From assembly GCF_020443565.1 (NCBI RefSeq), contig NZ_JAIZZN010000009.1:62001-126000 (forward strand): 64,000 nt of DNA. Direction: 5' to 3'. Position numbers and translations under genes: made by a program. This DNA comes from Clostridium sp. CS001. Lineage in GTDB: Bacteria > Bacillota > Clostridia > Clostridiales > Clostridiaceae. Positions 52,344 through 63,633 of the stretch are shown one piece after another. Numbering within the stretch: the stretch's first letter is position 1; each line of letters opens with the position of its first letter. The notes beneath the pieces were generated by a model that was given only the letters and a program-made list of their open reading frames with translations, ran no database searches and had not been told where the DNA came from.

Positions 52344-52371
52344 CTATATTTCTTGCTATGCAAAGAAAAAA

Positions 52372-52417
52372 TTAGCAAGTAAAAACTAGTTACTAAATCC
52401 TAGTTTCCACTTGCTAA
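52372..52417 (-). terminator. Terminator of the RseB-like gene
   Basis: TTAGCAAGT/ACTTGCTAA outer stem with inner AACTAG/CTAGTT; the minus strand continues with TTTTTT. Confidence 0.75.
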
Positions 52418-52482
52418 TTCTATAAAACAAAATCCTAATTTATATAAAAATATTCTAAATTATAATATTAAGGTTTGAAAGG

Positions 52483-54000
52483 TTATTTTGGGTCATATCC
52501 AACCACAGTCCATATCCCTGTAGAATCTTGTCTTACTAATCTCTCTAAGTAAACCTTTGTTATAGGTGTTTTACTTCCACTTACCTCAACAATAGCCTCT
52601 TTATCATTTTTTTCAATAAGTTTTAAATCCTCTTCTTTAATAGGATAATCTCCTACAATACCTTGAGGTGAAATTTTTAAACTTACAAAAACTTGGGAAA
52701 CAAAAACAGGGTCAAGTCTCCAAGGTGAATGTCCTGCATCTATACTTTTTTGATCATTTCTTTCAGTTTCTAAATCATAGGGAACTTTTACTTTAGGTGC
52801 CTTTATCAATGCTTCATCTTTTGGCAACTCCACAGTGCTATTGGTGGTGGCTTTTATGAATGTAGCTAATTCTGTAAGCGTTGTATCTCCAAGCATTGTA
52901 AATTCTAACCCATCCTGTTGCCACCTAATGGAATTTATATTAGTCATACTGTCATACATACCACCACCTAATACTCTAGAGGTGCTTTCCATAGGATATT
53001 GTATTTCTGCAATATTATTATCGACTTTTCCAAGGATTGCAGAATAAACAGGTACTAATTTACCCTTTGATTTTCCTTGCAAAAGTATTATAGTTTTCTT
53101 TTCATCTGTGGAAGTGTAACTTGTCTTAACAGTTTGATCATTAGTGACTACAGATATAATACCTTTATTGTATCCATTAGGAATCTCTTGTGGTAACTTT
53201 GGCATAAAGTCAACAATGCCTTTAGCTTCCTCAATGTTGGTTACTAGTTGTTCAGGGCTGGTATTCACTTCTTTGAACCCTTCTGGTAAATTATATACCA
53301 TTAGCTCTTTTGGTATGGCATCTTTAAAATCTATACTTGCGTAGGATATTTTATATTGTGTGGAATTTGTAATGCTGGATTGCTTTTGTAGTGGCATTTT
53401 ACTTTCTTTATCAATCCAAATTTTATAGGTACTTCCCCCTTGTGGTGTCACTTCCAAAATTGTAGTAAGTCTCCCGGCTATAGTTTCATCTCCCACAACC
53501 TTTGTGGATACAGCACTTTTAATCTGATCTATTTCCTTTCCAATCTCAAAAGCAAATCTATATAGATCAGGAAAAACTGGGAAAATATCTACTTCCTTTT
53601 CTGTAGGCTGTACCTGCCATTTTTGCTTACCATTATTTACTGTAACTAAACCCTTTTGAAAACCTTCTAATTCCTTTACGTAATATTGTCCTGATTTATC
53701 AGACCATGCTTCTATTTTACCTTGCATTTCTTCATTTCCCGCATTGTTTATAGTTACAATTTGAATTATTCCATGATAAGTCTTCATCTCGTTATAGGCC
53801 TTTGTCATAGCGTAGACTATGTTATTCTTTCCAATTGGGAGCACCATATTTGCTGTGAAAAATATCGCGAGCACTGCTGCAATAGACCCTAAAGAAAGAA
53901 TAAATTTTTTTGAACTTATTTCATTATCATGTTCTTTAGGTTTCTTTTCATCATTTAAACTATCAATATAATAAGATAATTCTTTTTCATTAAAGCTCAT
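52483..54000 (-). CDS. Membrane protein with RseB/LolA-like extracytoplasmic domain (anti-sigma type), orphan
   Basis: A 505-residue protein with a cytosolic N-terminus (residues 1-32, SFNEKELSYYIDSLNDEK), one helix (about 33-54) and a large exported part. Residues 65-260 (AYNEMKTYHGIIQIVTIN, GQYYVKELEGFQKGLVTVNNGKQKWQVQP, TYKIWIDKESKMPLQKQSS) resemble the LolA/RseB lipoprotein-sorting fold. Residues 275-410 resemble the DUF4367 module of clostridial anti-sigma-type proteins. Such genes normally sit next to an ECF sigma factor; none is here. AGGAGGAG upstream of the ATG. Confidence 0.78.
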   Translation of the reverse strand: MSFNEKELSYYIDSLNDEKKPKEHDNEISSKKFILSLGSIAAVLAIFFTANMVLPIGKNNIVYAMTKAYNEMKTYHGIIQIVTINNAGNEEMQGKIEAWSDKSGQYYVKELEGFQKGLVTVNNGKQKWQVQPTEKEVDIFPVFPDLYRFAFEIGKEIDQIKSAVSTKVVGDETIAGRLTTILEVTPQGGSTYKIWIDKESKMPLQKQSSITNSTQYKISYASIDFKDAIPKELMVYNLPEGFKEVNTSPEQLVTNIEEAKGIVDFMPKLPQEIPNGYNKGIISVVTNDQTVKTSYTSTDEKKTIILLQGKSKGKLVPVYSAILGKVDNNIAEIQYPMESTSRVLGGGMYDSMTNINSIRWQQDGLEFTMLGDTTLTELATFIKATTNSTVELPKDEALIKAPKVKVPYDLETERNDQKSIDAGHSPWRLDPVFVSQVFVSLKISPQGIVGDYPIKEEDLKLIEKNDKEAIVEVSGSKTPITKVYLERLVRQDSTGIWTVVGYDPK

Positions 54001-54314
54001 AACCTACTCCTCCTCGTGATAAGTTCAACTCCTTCTTTCCTAGCTAGGTTTACAACAATAAAGACGCTAAGTGACCATTAATATTACAGTAATCCACAAT
54101 ATTATTTTTAATCTTGCTTATTATCTTTAGTATTATTGTAATCCTATATGCAAGAAAACCAAAATGGTTTTAAATAAAGCAATTTATGGGCTAAAATAAA
54201 AGAAATCAGTTTATCCACTTAGGGATTAACTGATTTCTTTTACGTAATTAATATTTACTACCACGTGAATCAAGCTCTATGCATTAGAACATGCCACTTG
54301 CCACGTGGGTGGCA
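54001..54314. other. Intergenic region between glpF copy 2 and the RseB-like gene
   Basis: About 314 bases without a gene: the promoter side of the RseB-like gene, a terminator at 54198-54241 and a 27-base dyad repeat at 54292. Confidence 0.5.
54198..54241 (-). terminator. Terminator of the glpK-glpF copy 2 unit
   Basis: AAAAGAAATCAGTTTATCC pairs with GGATTAACTGATTTCTTTT; U-run on the minus strand. Confidence 0.8.
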
Positions 54315-54318
54315 CTAA
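54292..54318. repeat. Dispersed 27-base dyad repeat, copy 2
   Basis: TGCCACTTGCCAC then GTGGGTGGCACTAA, overlapping the stop codon of glpF copy 2. Copies at 39373 and 60155. Confidence 0.65.
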
Positions 54319-55019
54319 AAAACTGATTTGAAGAATACTGCTGCTACTATAGCTCCACATATTGGTGCTACTACTGGTATCCATGCATATCCCCAGTCTG
54401 AACCTTGTTTGTTTTTGATTGGAAGGAAAGCATGTGCTATTCTTGGTCCAAGGTCCCTTGCTGGATTAATTGCGTAACCTGTTGTTCCACCTAAAGTTAA
54501 ACCGATTACTAATATGATACCACCTACAACCAGACCACCAACTCCATCAGCAAATTTTGTATTTACAAAACCTAAAAGAGCGAATACTAATATGAAAGTG
54601 CCTATGAATTCTGAAACAAAGTTTTGGAAAGTGTTTCTTATAGCAGGTCCAGTACAGAATACAGCTCTTTTTAAATCTGCATCTTCTGTAGCCTCAAAAT
54701 GATCTCTATAATGTAGATAAACAAGACAAGCTCCTACTATAGCGCCACCCATTTGTGCAACAATATATCCTGGCACTTGCTCCCAAGGGAATTTTCCGAT
54801 TACTGCTAAGGATAAAGTCAAGGCTGGGTTAAAACTTGCGCCTGATATTGGTCCAAAGATAAATGCAGGAATGGCAACAGCTAATGCCCATCCAAATGCT
54901 ATAACTATTAATCCGCTGTTATTACCTTTTGTTTTATTTAGTAGTACGTTGGCAACTACTGCATCCCCTAATAAAATCAGCATTGCTGTTCCTAAAAATT
55001 CCGCTAAATAAATTGACAT
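54315..55019 (-). CDS. glpF: Glycerol uptake facilitator, copy 2
   Basis: A 234-residue MIP/aquaglyceroporin with six helices. NPA boxes: SFNPALTLSLAVIG and YAINPARDLGPRIAHAF; the Arg after the second NPA and Asp (RDLG) mark glycerol channels. It lets glycerol cross the membrane. About 90 percent identical to copy 1 at 60180 and placed the same way after a glpK. AAGGGGG precedes the ATG. Downstream of glpK copy 2 by 50 bases. Confidence 0.95.
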   Translation of the reverse strand: MSIYLAEFLGTAMLILLGDAVVANVLLNKTKGNNSGLIVIAFGWALAVAIPAFIFGPISGASFNPALTLSLAVIGKFPWEQVPGYIVAQMGGAIVGACLVYLHYRDHFEATEDADLKRAVFCTGPAIRNTFQNFVSEFIGTFILVFALLGFVNTKFADGVGGLVVGGIILVIGLTLGGTTGYAINPARDLGPRIAHAFLPIKNKQGSDWGYAWIPVVAPICGAIVAAVFFKSVF

Positions 55020-55069
55020 TGAATATCCCCCTTATAATATTAATTAAAATTTATTAAAATAATCTAAAA

Positions 55070-56578
<1,509 letters not shown>

Positions 56579-56603
56579 TTACTTAATTGATTATTTTATA
56601 TAG

Positions 56604-56667
56604 AAAAAAGCCGCGCAAAATAAAGTCTTAAACTTTTAAATTCACACGGCTCTCATTTCTCTGCCAT
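56604..56667 (-). promoter_or_regulatory. GlpP-type antitermination leader 1 (glpK-glpF copy 2)
   Basis: Minus strand: GGCAGAGAAATGAGAGCC (56648-56665), then a terminator stem AGCCG..CGGC with TTTTTT. The motif GAGAAATGAGAGC recurs in leaders 2 and 3. Confidence 0.75.
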
Positions 56668-56680
56668 AAAATACACTAAT

Positions 56681-57046
56681 TTAGTTATTTTTAATACTTT
56701 TAGTTGCAATAAAACTTACACCAGTATTTGCAACATTTTTTAAAATTATATCGCCAATATTAATTGGGGCATTTACCTTTACTTTCTTTAAATCTCTCAT
56801 ACATTCTTCAATCTTATTTTTAGGGATATCCTTTTCAGTCTTAACTGGTAGCATTAACTCTCTCCCATGGATTACCTCCACTGTAGAAGTTAAAATTCTT
56901 GTAGGACTTGTACATTCCTTTATTCCATACTCTTCTCCTATTTTACAGCTGTTTCCTGTTACTTGTACATTACTTCCATCACCGATTTCTACGTAAAGGA
57001 CACATCCCATTGGACACCCTATACAAATTAATTCTCTCTTTTCCAT
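56681..57046 (-). CDS. DUF1667 protein, glycerol operon, copy 2
   Basis: A 121-residue small protein that accompanies GlpA-type dehydrogenases and an FAD oxidoreductase in many anaerobes. It has conserved cysteines (ELICIGCPMGC, NSCKIGEEYG, KECTSP), which may hold an iron-sulfur cluster or zinc, then the motif RILTSTVEVIHGRELMLPVKTEKDIPK. It is probably a small subunit of the glycerol-3-phosphate dehydrogenase complex (inference from constant synteny). Five bases after the FAD oxidoreductase gene. Near-identical to the copy at 63272. Confidence 0.88.
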   Translation of the reverse strand: MEKRELICIGCPMGCVLYVEIGDGSNVQVTGNSCKIGEEYGIKECTSPTRILTSTVEVIHGRELMLPVKTEKDIPKNKIEECMRDLKKVKVNAPINIGDIILKNVANTGVSFIATKSIKNN

Positions 57047-57051
57047 AATGT

Positions 57052-58308
57052 TTACTCCTTATCTATCTTTACTATTATTTCTTTACAATTAGAACACTTT
57101 TCAAAAAAAGTTTTAGGAACTTTTAATTCTTCCATTTCCCCTGGAGTAAGTATTCGTTTTTTAATATGGACCATTCTAGTTTCATCAAAATATAGTGATA
57201 CGTAGTTCTCTTTAAATACCTCTCCGACTCTAAATCTTATTGTTATAAATTTATCAACCTTTGAACTGTCAATTAGCGATGGAACTGTATATCGTACTCC
57301 ACACTCTCCTCGAACTTTAATATACTCACCGTGTTTTTTATCTCCATTTACATACTTTGCTGCTTCTTTTCCTGCACTAGAACTTTCTAGAGATACATTA
57401 TCAGCTAAATCATGGACATGTAGCACATTGCCACAAGCAAATATACCATCAATATTCGTCTCCATTGACTCATTTACAATTGGCCCCCCTGTTATATCTG
57501 ATAATATAACTCCTGCACTTTTAGACAGTTCATTTTCTGGAATTAATCCCACAGATAAAAGTAATGCATCACAACTTATAAATTCCTCAGTTTCCTTAAT
57601 GGGCCTCCTGTTTTCATCAACTTTTGCAATGGTCACTCCCTCTAGTCTGTCTTTGCCTTTTATATTTACAACAGTATGACTAAGTTTTAGTGGAATATTG
57701 TAGTCATCTAAACATTGAACAACGTTTCTTTTTAACCCACTTGAATAGGGCATAAGTTCCACCACTGCTTTTACTTTTGCACCCTCTAAGGTCATTCTCC
57801 TTGCCATTATGAGTCCAATATCCCCAGAACCTAAAATAACAACTGTCTTTCCAGGTATATATCCTTTAATATTTACAAACTTTTGAGCTGTACCTGCAGT
57901 AAGAATACCAGCGCATCTACTACCTGGGATATTTATTGCTCCTCGAGGCCTCTCCCTGCAACCCATAGCCAAAATAATCGCCTTTGCTTTAATTTCTAGG
58001 ACACCACTTCCACTCACTGCTGTTATAACCTTTTCCTTAGTTATTTCTAATACCATAGTGCTTAATGCATAGGGTATTTTATATTCCTTCACTTTATCAA
58101 TAAATCTAATGGCGTACTCAGGTCCTGTGAGTTCCTCTTTGAAGGTATGAAGACCAAATCCATTATGAATACACTGATTTAATATTCCCCCAAGCTGATT
58201 TTCCCTTTCTAATATTAAAATATCTTCTATCCCATCCTCCCTAGCTGCTATAGCTGCTGCAATGCCTGCAGGGCCACCACCGATTATTACCATGTCAATG
58301 TTTTGCAT
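57052..58308 (-). CDS. FAD/NAD(P)-dependent oxidoreductase of the glycerol operon, copy 2
   Basis: A 418-residue pyridine-nucleotide-disulfide-type flavoprotein: DMVIIGGGPAGIAAAIAAREDG (FAD), KTVVILGSGDIGLIMARRMTLEGAKV (NAD(P)), GIFACGNVLHVHDLADNVSLESSSAGKEAAKYV. It occurs between a GlpA-type dehydrogenase and DUF1667 and probably passes electrons from glycerol-3-phosphate to NAD(P) or another acceptor. The start is the ATG at 58308 behind GGGGGG. A second copy is cut by the right edge at 63634. Confidence 0.9.
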   Translation of the reverse strand: MQNIDMVIIGGGPAGIAAAIAAREDGIEDILILERENQLGGILNQCIHNGFGLHTFKEELTGPEYAIRFIDKVKEYKIPYALSTMVLEITKEKVITAVSGSGVLEIKAKAIILAMGCRERPRGAINIPGSRCAGILTAGTAQKFVNIKGYIPGKTVVILGSGDIGLIMARRMTLEGAKVKAVVELMPYSSGLKRNVVQCLDDYNIPLKLSHTVVNIKGKDRLEGVTIAKVDENRRPIKETEEFISCDALLLSVGLIPENELSKSAGVILSDITGGPIVNESMETNIDGIFACGNVLHVHDLADNVSLESSSAGKEAAKYVNGDKKHGEYIKVRGECGVRYTVPSLIDSSKVDKFITIRFRVGEVFKENYVSLYFDETRMVHIKKRILTPGEMEELKVPKTFFEKCSNCKEIIVKIDKE

Positions 58309-58327
58309 AAATAGCCCCCCTGTTATA

Positions 58328-59785
58328 TTATAAATTTGCCTTGTTTTTTCCAACTAATAGTTTTGATTCTCCTCCAGACTTTGTAACTTCTGTGAGGTCA
58401 AGGTTTAATTCTTTGCATAAAATATCTACAACTCTTGAGATGCAAAAACCCGCTTGGCATCTTCCTCCGCCAGCTCTCGTTCTTCTTTTAACTCCATCAA
58501 TAGTTGTAGCTCCTAAGGGCCGATTAATGGAGTCTTTTATTTCTGCTTCAGTAATAACTTCACATCTACAGACTATTGTTCCATATTGAGGATTACTCTT
58601 TATAAGAGCCTCTTTTTTTTCATTATTTAATTCTCTAAATTTTATAATGCCCGTTCTTGTACTTATAAAATTGTCTTTTAAAGTTGCTTTCAACATATCT
58701 TTTACCATAAGTGCAACCATTTCTGCAATTGCTGGTGCAGAAGTTAATCCTGGTGACTCAATACCTGCAACATTTACAAATCCAGGTAAATCTTTTACTT
58801 CACCTATTATAAAGTCATCACTGTTAGTTCTTGCTCTGAGTCCCGAGAAAGAGGTAATTATTTGATTTGTGGGTATATTTTTTATGCTTAATCTAGCTTT
58901 ATTAATAATGTCATCTAATCCTTCTTTTGTAGTATCTAAGTTTTCTTTATCTTCTATATCCACAGCATTAGGCCCTATAAGTAAATTCCCATCCACTGTT
59001 GGGGTAACTAATACTCCTTTTCCTAGCTTTGTAGGTAGCTGAAATATAGTTTTTGTAACTAAATCTTTAGTAACTTTATCAAACAAACAATATTCGCCTT
59101 TTCTAGGTTTAATATTAAACTTCTCATGTGCTATTAGATTATTTATTACATCCGAATATAAGCCAGCTGCATTTATAATAACCTTGCCTTCTATGGTAGC
59201 TTTTGTTTCTGGGCACTTATCATCACTTATTAATAGTTTATATCCACCACGAATTTTCTCCACGCCCACTACTTGCTCTCCAAAATTGAATTCCACACCA
59301 TTACTAAAGGCATTTTCCGCCATTGCTATATTCATTTCATAAGGACAAACTATTCCACCTGTAGGGGCAAATAATGCTGCCACAACATTTTCTGAAACAT
59401 TAGGTTCCATCTTCCTTGTTTCTTCTCCGCTTAATATTTTAAGATCAGGCACTCCATTAATTTCACCTTGCTCTTTGAGCAGCTCTAGGTCTCCCCTACT
59501 CGCTTCATCAAAGCATAGAACCAAAGAACCATTTTTAATAAATGGAAAATCTAAATCCTTTGATAACTTCTCAAACATAGAATTACCCTTGACGTTTAGT
59601 TTAGCCTTTAGTGTATTTGGTTTGGCATCAAAACCCCCATGTACAATTGCACTATTAGCTTTTGTTGTTCCCATTGCCAAGTCTAATTCTTTTTCAACGT
59701 TAATTACCTTCAAATTATATTTACTAATTTCCCTGGCAATAGACGCTCCTATAATTCCTGCACCTATAATTACTACATCATACAT
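58328..59785 (-). CDS. Glycerol-3-phosphate dehydrogenase-like FAD protein (GlpA type)
   Basis: A 485-residue FAD oxidoreductase of the DAO/GlpA class: YDVVIIGAGIIGASIAREISKYNLKVINVEKE, AMGTTKANSAIVHGGF, RKGEYCLFDK, and TSFSGLRARTNSDDFIIGE. The C-terminal BFD-like [2Fe-2S] region reads CRCEVITEAEIKDSI ... GGGRCQAGFCISRVV (Cys ligands in C-x-C and C-x4-C). It oxidises glycerol-3-phosphate to dihydroxyacetone phosphate. Preceded by leader 2 and followed by the FAD oxidoreductase and DUF1667 genes, with short spacing (20 and 6 bases). Confidence 0.9.
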   Translation of the reverse strand: MYDVVIIGAGIIGASIAREISKYNLKVINVEKELDLAMGTTKANSAIVHGGFDAKPNTLKAKLNVKGNSMFEKLSKDLDFPFIKNGSLVLCFDEASRGDLELLKEQGEINGVPDLKILSGEETRKMEPNVSENVVAALFAPTGGIVCPYEMNIAMAENAFSNGVEFNFGEQVVGVEKIRGGYKLLISDDKCPETKATIEGKVIINAAGLYSDVINNLIAHEKFNIKPRKGEYCLFDKVTKDLVTKTIFQLPTKLGKGVLVTPTVDGNLLIGPNAVDIEDKENLDTTKEGLDDIINKARLSIKNIPTNQIITSFSGLRARTNSDDFIIGEVKDLPGFVNVAGIESPGLTSAPAIAEMVALMVKDMLKATLKDNFISTRTGIIKFRELNNEKKEALIKSNPQYGTIVCRCEVITEAEIKDSINRPLGATTIDGVKRRTRAGGGRCQAGFCISRVVDILCKELNLDLTEVTKSGGESKLLVGKNKANL

Positions 59786-59825
59786 TAAATGACCCCCTTG
59801 ATTTTTGCTTGTACTGTTTTAGTAA

Positions 59826-59884
59826 AACAAAAAACCACAATTAAAGTTTAATGCTTTAATTGTGGCTCTCAAATTCTCAGCCAA
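59826..59884 (-). promoter_or_regulatory. GlpP-type antitermination leader 2 (glpA unit)
   Basis: GGCTGAGAATTTGAGAGCC (59864-59882, minus strand) overlaps the arm of a perfect stem CCACAATTAAAG/CTTTAATTGTGG followed by TTTTTTG. Binding of the antiterminator would block the stem. Confidence 0.8.
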
Positions 59885-60179
59885 GATATATAGTTAATTC
59901 TAATGAATATGTTTCCCATATAATAAGTATATGAATTTTATTTTGGTTTATTACTTTATTGTATGTATTTGAAGAATGTTTTGTGCTAATCTTTACACTA
60001 ATTTCTAAGGACTTTTCCAAGTATACAAATTTAAATAAAAGATCAGTTAACCTATTTATGGATTAACTGATTTTTCATTTAAATTTAAATTTTAATTTTA
60101 ATAGTTATGGTTTGCCACTCTGTGAAGCAGGTTTCATGCATTAACACATTCTACTTGCCACTTGCCACGTGGGTGGCAC
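59885..60179. other. Intergenic region upstream of the glpA unit
   Basis: About 295 bases. Holds the promoter for the glpA unit, a terminator at 60037-60078 that ends the glpK-glpF copy 1 unit, and a 27-base repeat at 60155. No gene. Confidence 0.5.
60037..60078 (-). terminator. Terminator of the glpK-glpF copy 1 unit
   Basis: AAAAGATCAGTTAACC pairs with GGATTAACTGATTTTT; similar to 38147 and 54198. Confidence 0.75.
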
Positions 60180-60183
60180 CTAA
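60155..60183. repeat. Dispersed 27-base dyad repeat, copy 3
   Basis: TTGCCACTTGCCAC then GTGGGTGGCACC, at the stop codon of glpF copy 1. Copies at 39373 and 54292. Confidence 0.65.
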
Positions 60184-60884
60184 AATATCGCTTGGAAGAA
60201 CACTGCAGCAACTATAGCTCCGCATATAGGTGCAACTATTGGAATCCATGCATATCCCCAATCAGACCCTTGTTTGTTTTTGATTGGAAGGAAAGCATGT
60301 GCTATTCTTGGTCCTAAATCCCTTGCTGGGTTAATTGCGTAACCAGTTGTACCACCTAAGGTTAAACCAATTACTAAAATAATACCCCCTACAACCAGAC
60401 CACCAACTCCATCAGCAAATTTTGTATTTACAAAACCTAAAAGTGCAAATACTAATATGAAAGTACCAATAAATTCTGAAACAAAGTTTTGGAAAGTGTC
60501 TCTTATAGCTGGTGCTGTGCAGAATACAGCTCTTTTTGTATCTGCATCCTCTGTAGCATCAAAATGATTTCTATAATGTAAGTAAACTAGACAAGCTCCT
60601 ACTATGGCACCAAGCATCTGTGCAATAATGTATCCTGGCACCTGGTCCCAAGGTAACTTTCCTATTACAGCTAAAGCTAAAGTCAAAGCTGGATTAAAGC
60701 TTGCTCCCGATATTGGTCCAAAAATAAATGCTGGTATAGCAACAGCTAGCGCCCACCCAAAGGCTATAACTATTAACCCACCGTTATTGCCTTTTGTTTT
60801 ACTAAGTATTACGTTTGCAACTACTGCATCCCCTAGTAGAATTAGCATTGCAGTTCCTAAAAATTCCGCTAAATAAATTGACAT
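60180..60884 (-). CDS. glpF: Glycerol uptake facilitator, copy 1
   Basis: A 234-residue aquaglyceroporin, same length as copy 2, with SFNPALTLALAVIG and YAINPARDLGPRIAHAF NPA boxes. Differences to copy 2 are mostly conservative substitutions (for example KLPWDQ for KFPWEQ). I start at the ATG at 60884, matching copy 2 and 9 bases after AAGGGGG; the ATG three codons earlier is too near the site. It follows glpK copy 1 by 51 bases. Confidence 0.95.
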   Translation of the reverse strand: MSIYLAEFLGTAMLILLGDAVVANVILSKTKGNNGGLIVIAFGWALAVAIPAFIFGPISGASFNPALTLALAVIGKLPWDQVPGYIIAQMLGAIVGACLVYLHYRNHFDATEDADTKRAVFCTAPAIRDTFQNFVSEFIGTFILVFALLGFVNTKFADGVGGLVVGGIILVIGLTLGGTTGYAINPARDLGPRIAHAFLPIKNKQGSDWGYAWIPIVAPICGAIVAAVFFQAIF

Positions 60885-60935
60885 TAATACCATCCCCCTT
60901 AATACTAATTAAAAATTTATTAGAATAAACTTAAA

Positions 60936-62444
<1,509 letters not shown>

Positions 62445-62473
62445 TCAAATGTAATCGGTTACCTTGTGAATAT

Positions 62474-62536
62474 AGAAAAGGCCGAACAAAATAAAGTATA
62501 AAACCTTTATCTTGCTCAGCTCTCATTTCTCTAGCC
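62474..62536 (-). promoter_or_regulatory. GlpP-type antitermination leader 3 (glpK-glpF copy 1)
   Basis: GGCTAGAGAAATGAGAGC (62519-62536, minus strand) followed by a stem ending GGCCTTTTC. It lies between glpP and glpK copy 1. Confidence 0.72.
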
Positions 62537-62550
62537 TAACATAGATCTAT

Positions 62551-63126
62551 TTAATTGTTTAAATCCCAGAGTTCCTGTGCCGTTGTAGATACTGCCATGG
62601 CACCTGCACTTATAGATTCCATTATTTCTTTTTTTGTATTTATTAAACCACCTGCAATTATAGGAAGATTTATCTCCTTCTCAAGAGATCTTATTATCTT
62701 ACTGGCAATCCCCGGCATAACCTCAACTGCATTAGGTGAAACTGCTTGTATATTCTTTATACCTGTTTCAAGGGACAAAGAATCTATAACAAATATTCTC
62801 ATAATAGTATATAACCCTAATTTATGTCCATACTTAATATTATTTTGCTTTGTAGTAATTATTCCAAAAGGGTTTGCATGTTGTTTAATAAACTCAATCC
62901 CCTTTTGATCACTTTTTAATCCATCTATCATATCTACATGAATAAATACGATTTTATTGACCTTTTTTAAAGTATCACATATTTCTTTTATGTTTGTAAT
63001 TGAACCATAAAGTATAAATACAATTTGAACTTTACTTAGAGTTATCTTTTTTAAGTCATTATCATTCCTAATCGCACCAACTACTGGATTTTCTATTAAA
63101 AGTTCCTCAAAGGAGAATGCATTCAT
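62551..63126 (-). CDS. glpP: GlpP, glycerol-3-phosphate-responsive antiterminator
   Basis: GlpP binds glycerol-3-phosphate and the leader RNA of glp genes, preventing early termination (known in Bacillus subtilis). The 191-residue TIM-barrel-like protein has NPVVGAIRNDNDLKK, VQIVFILYGSITNIKEIC, FIHVDMIDGLKSDQKGIEFI, GIITTKQNNIKYGHKLGLYTIMRIFVIDSLSLETGIKNI, PNAVEVMPGIASKII, and PIIAGGLINTKKEIMESISAGAMAVSTT. I start at the ATG at 63126 behind GGAGG. Its own leaders lie directly downstream. Confidence 0.95.
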   Translation of the reverse strand: MNAFSFEELLIENPVVGAIRNDNDLKKITLSKVQIVFILYGSITNIKEICDTLKKVNKIVFIHVDMIDGLKSDQKGIEFIKQHANPFGIITTKQNNIKYGHKLGLYTIMRIFVIDSLSLETGIKNIQAVSPNAVEVMPGIASKIIRSLEKEINLPIIAGGLINTKKEIMESISAGAMAVSTTAQELWDLNN

Positions 63127-63271
63127 TTTATTGCCTCCAGATTTATATTTAACTAATAATGGCACTATTGAACTCTATTTTTACATATCCCAATTGGATA
63201 GTCAATAGTTTTTTTTAATATGCACATTTTGGTCATATTGTACATTTTAGTTGTATTATTCTATAATTGTT

Positions 63272-63628
63272 CTAAATATCCTTAGTTGCAATGAAATTCA
63301 CACCAGTATTGGCAACATCTTTTAAAATTATATCTCCAATGTTAATCGGCGCCTTTACCTTTATTCCCTTTAAAGCCTTAATGCATTCTAAAATTTTATC
63401 CTTTGGAACATCCCTTTCTGTTTTAACTGGAAGCATTAACTTATCGGTGCCGATTACCTCCACTGTGGAAGTCAAAATTCTCGTAGGACTGATACATTCC
63501 TTCATTCCATAAGTCTCACCTATTTTGCAAGCATTACCAGTTATGCGTACATTACTTTCATCACTGATTTCAGCACTTAGCATGCATCCAGTAGGGCAAC
63601 CTATGCATATTAATTCTCTCTTTTCCAT
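63272..63628 (-). CDS. DUF1667 protein, glycerol operon, copy 1
   Basis: A 118-residue protein like the copy at 56681: ELICIGCPTGCMLSAEI, NACKIGETYGMKECISPTRILTSTVEVIG, LMLPVKTERDVPKDKI, PINIGDIILKDVANTGVNFIATKDI. The conserved Cys pattern is kept. The start is the ATG at 63628 behind AAAGGAGT; the frame extends 14 codons upstream without support and would overlap the preceding gene. Followed downstream by glpP. Confidence 0.88.
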   Translation of the reverse strand: MEKRELICIGCPTGCMLSAEISDESNVRITGNACKIGETYGMKECISPTRILTSTVEVIGTDKLMLPVKTERDVPKDKILECIKALKGIKVKAPINIGDIILKDVANTGVNFIATKDI

Positions 63629-63633
63629 AACCC

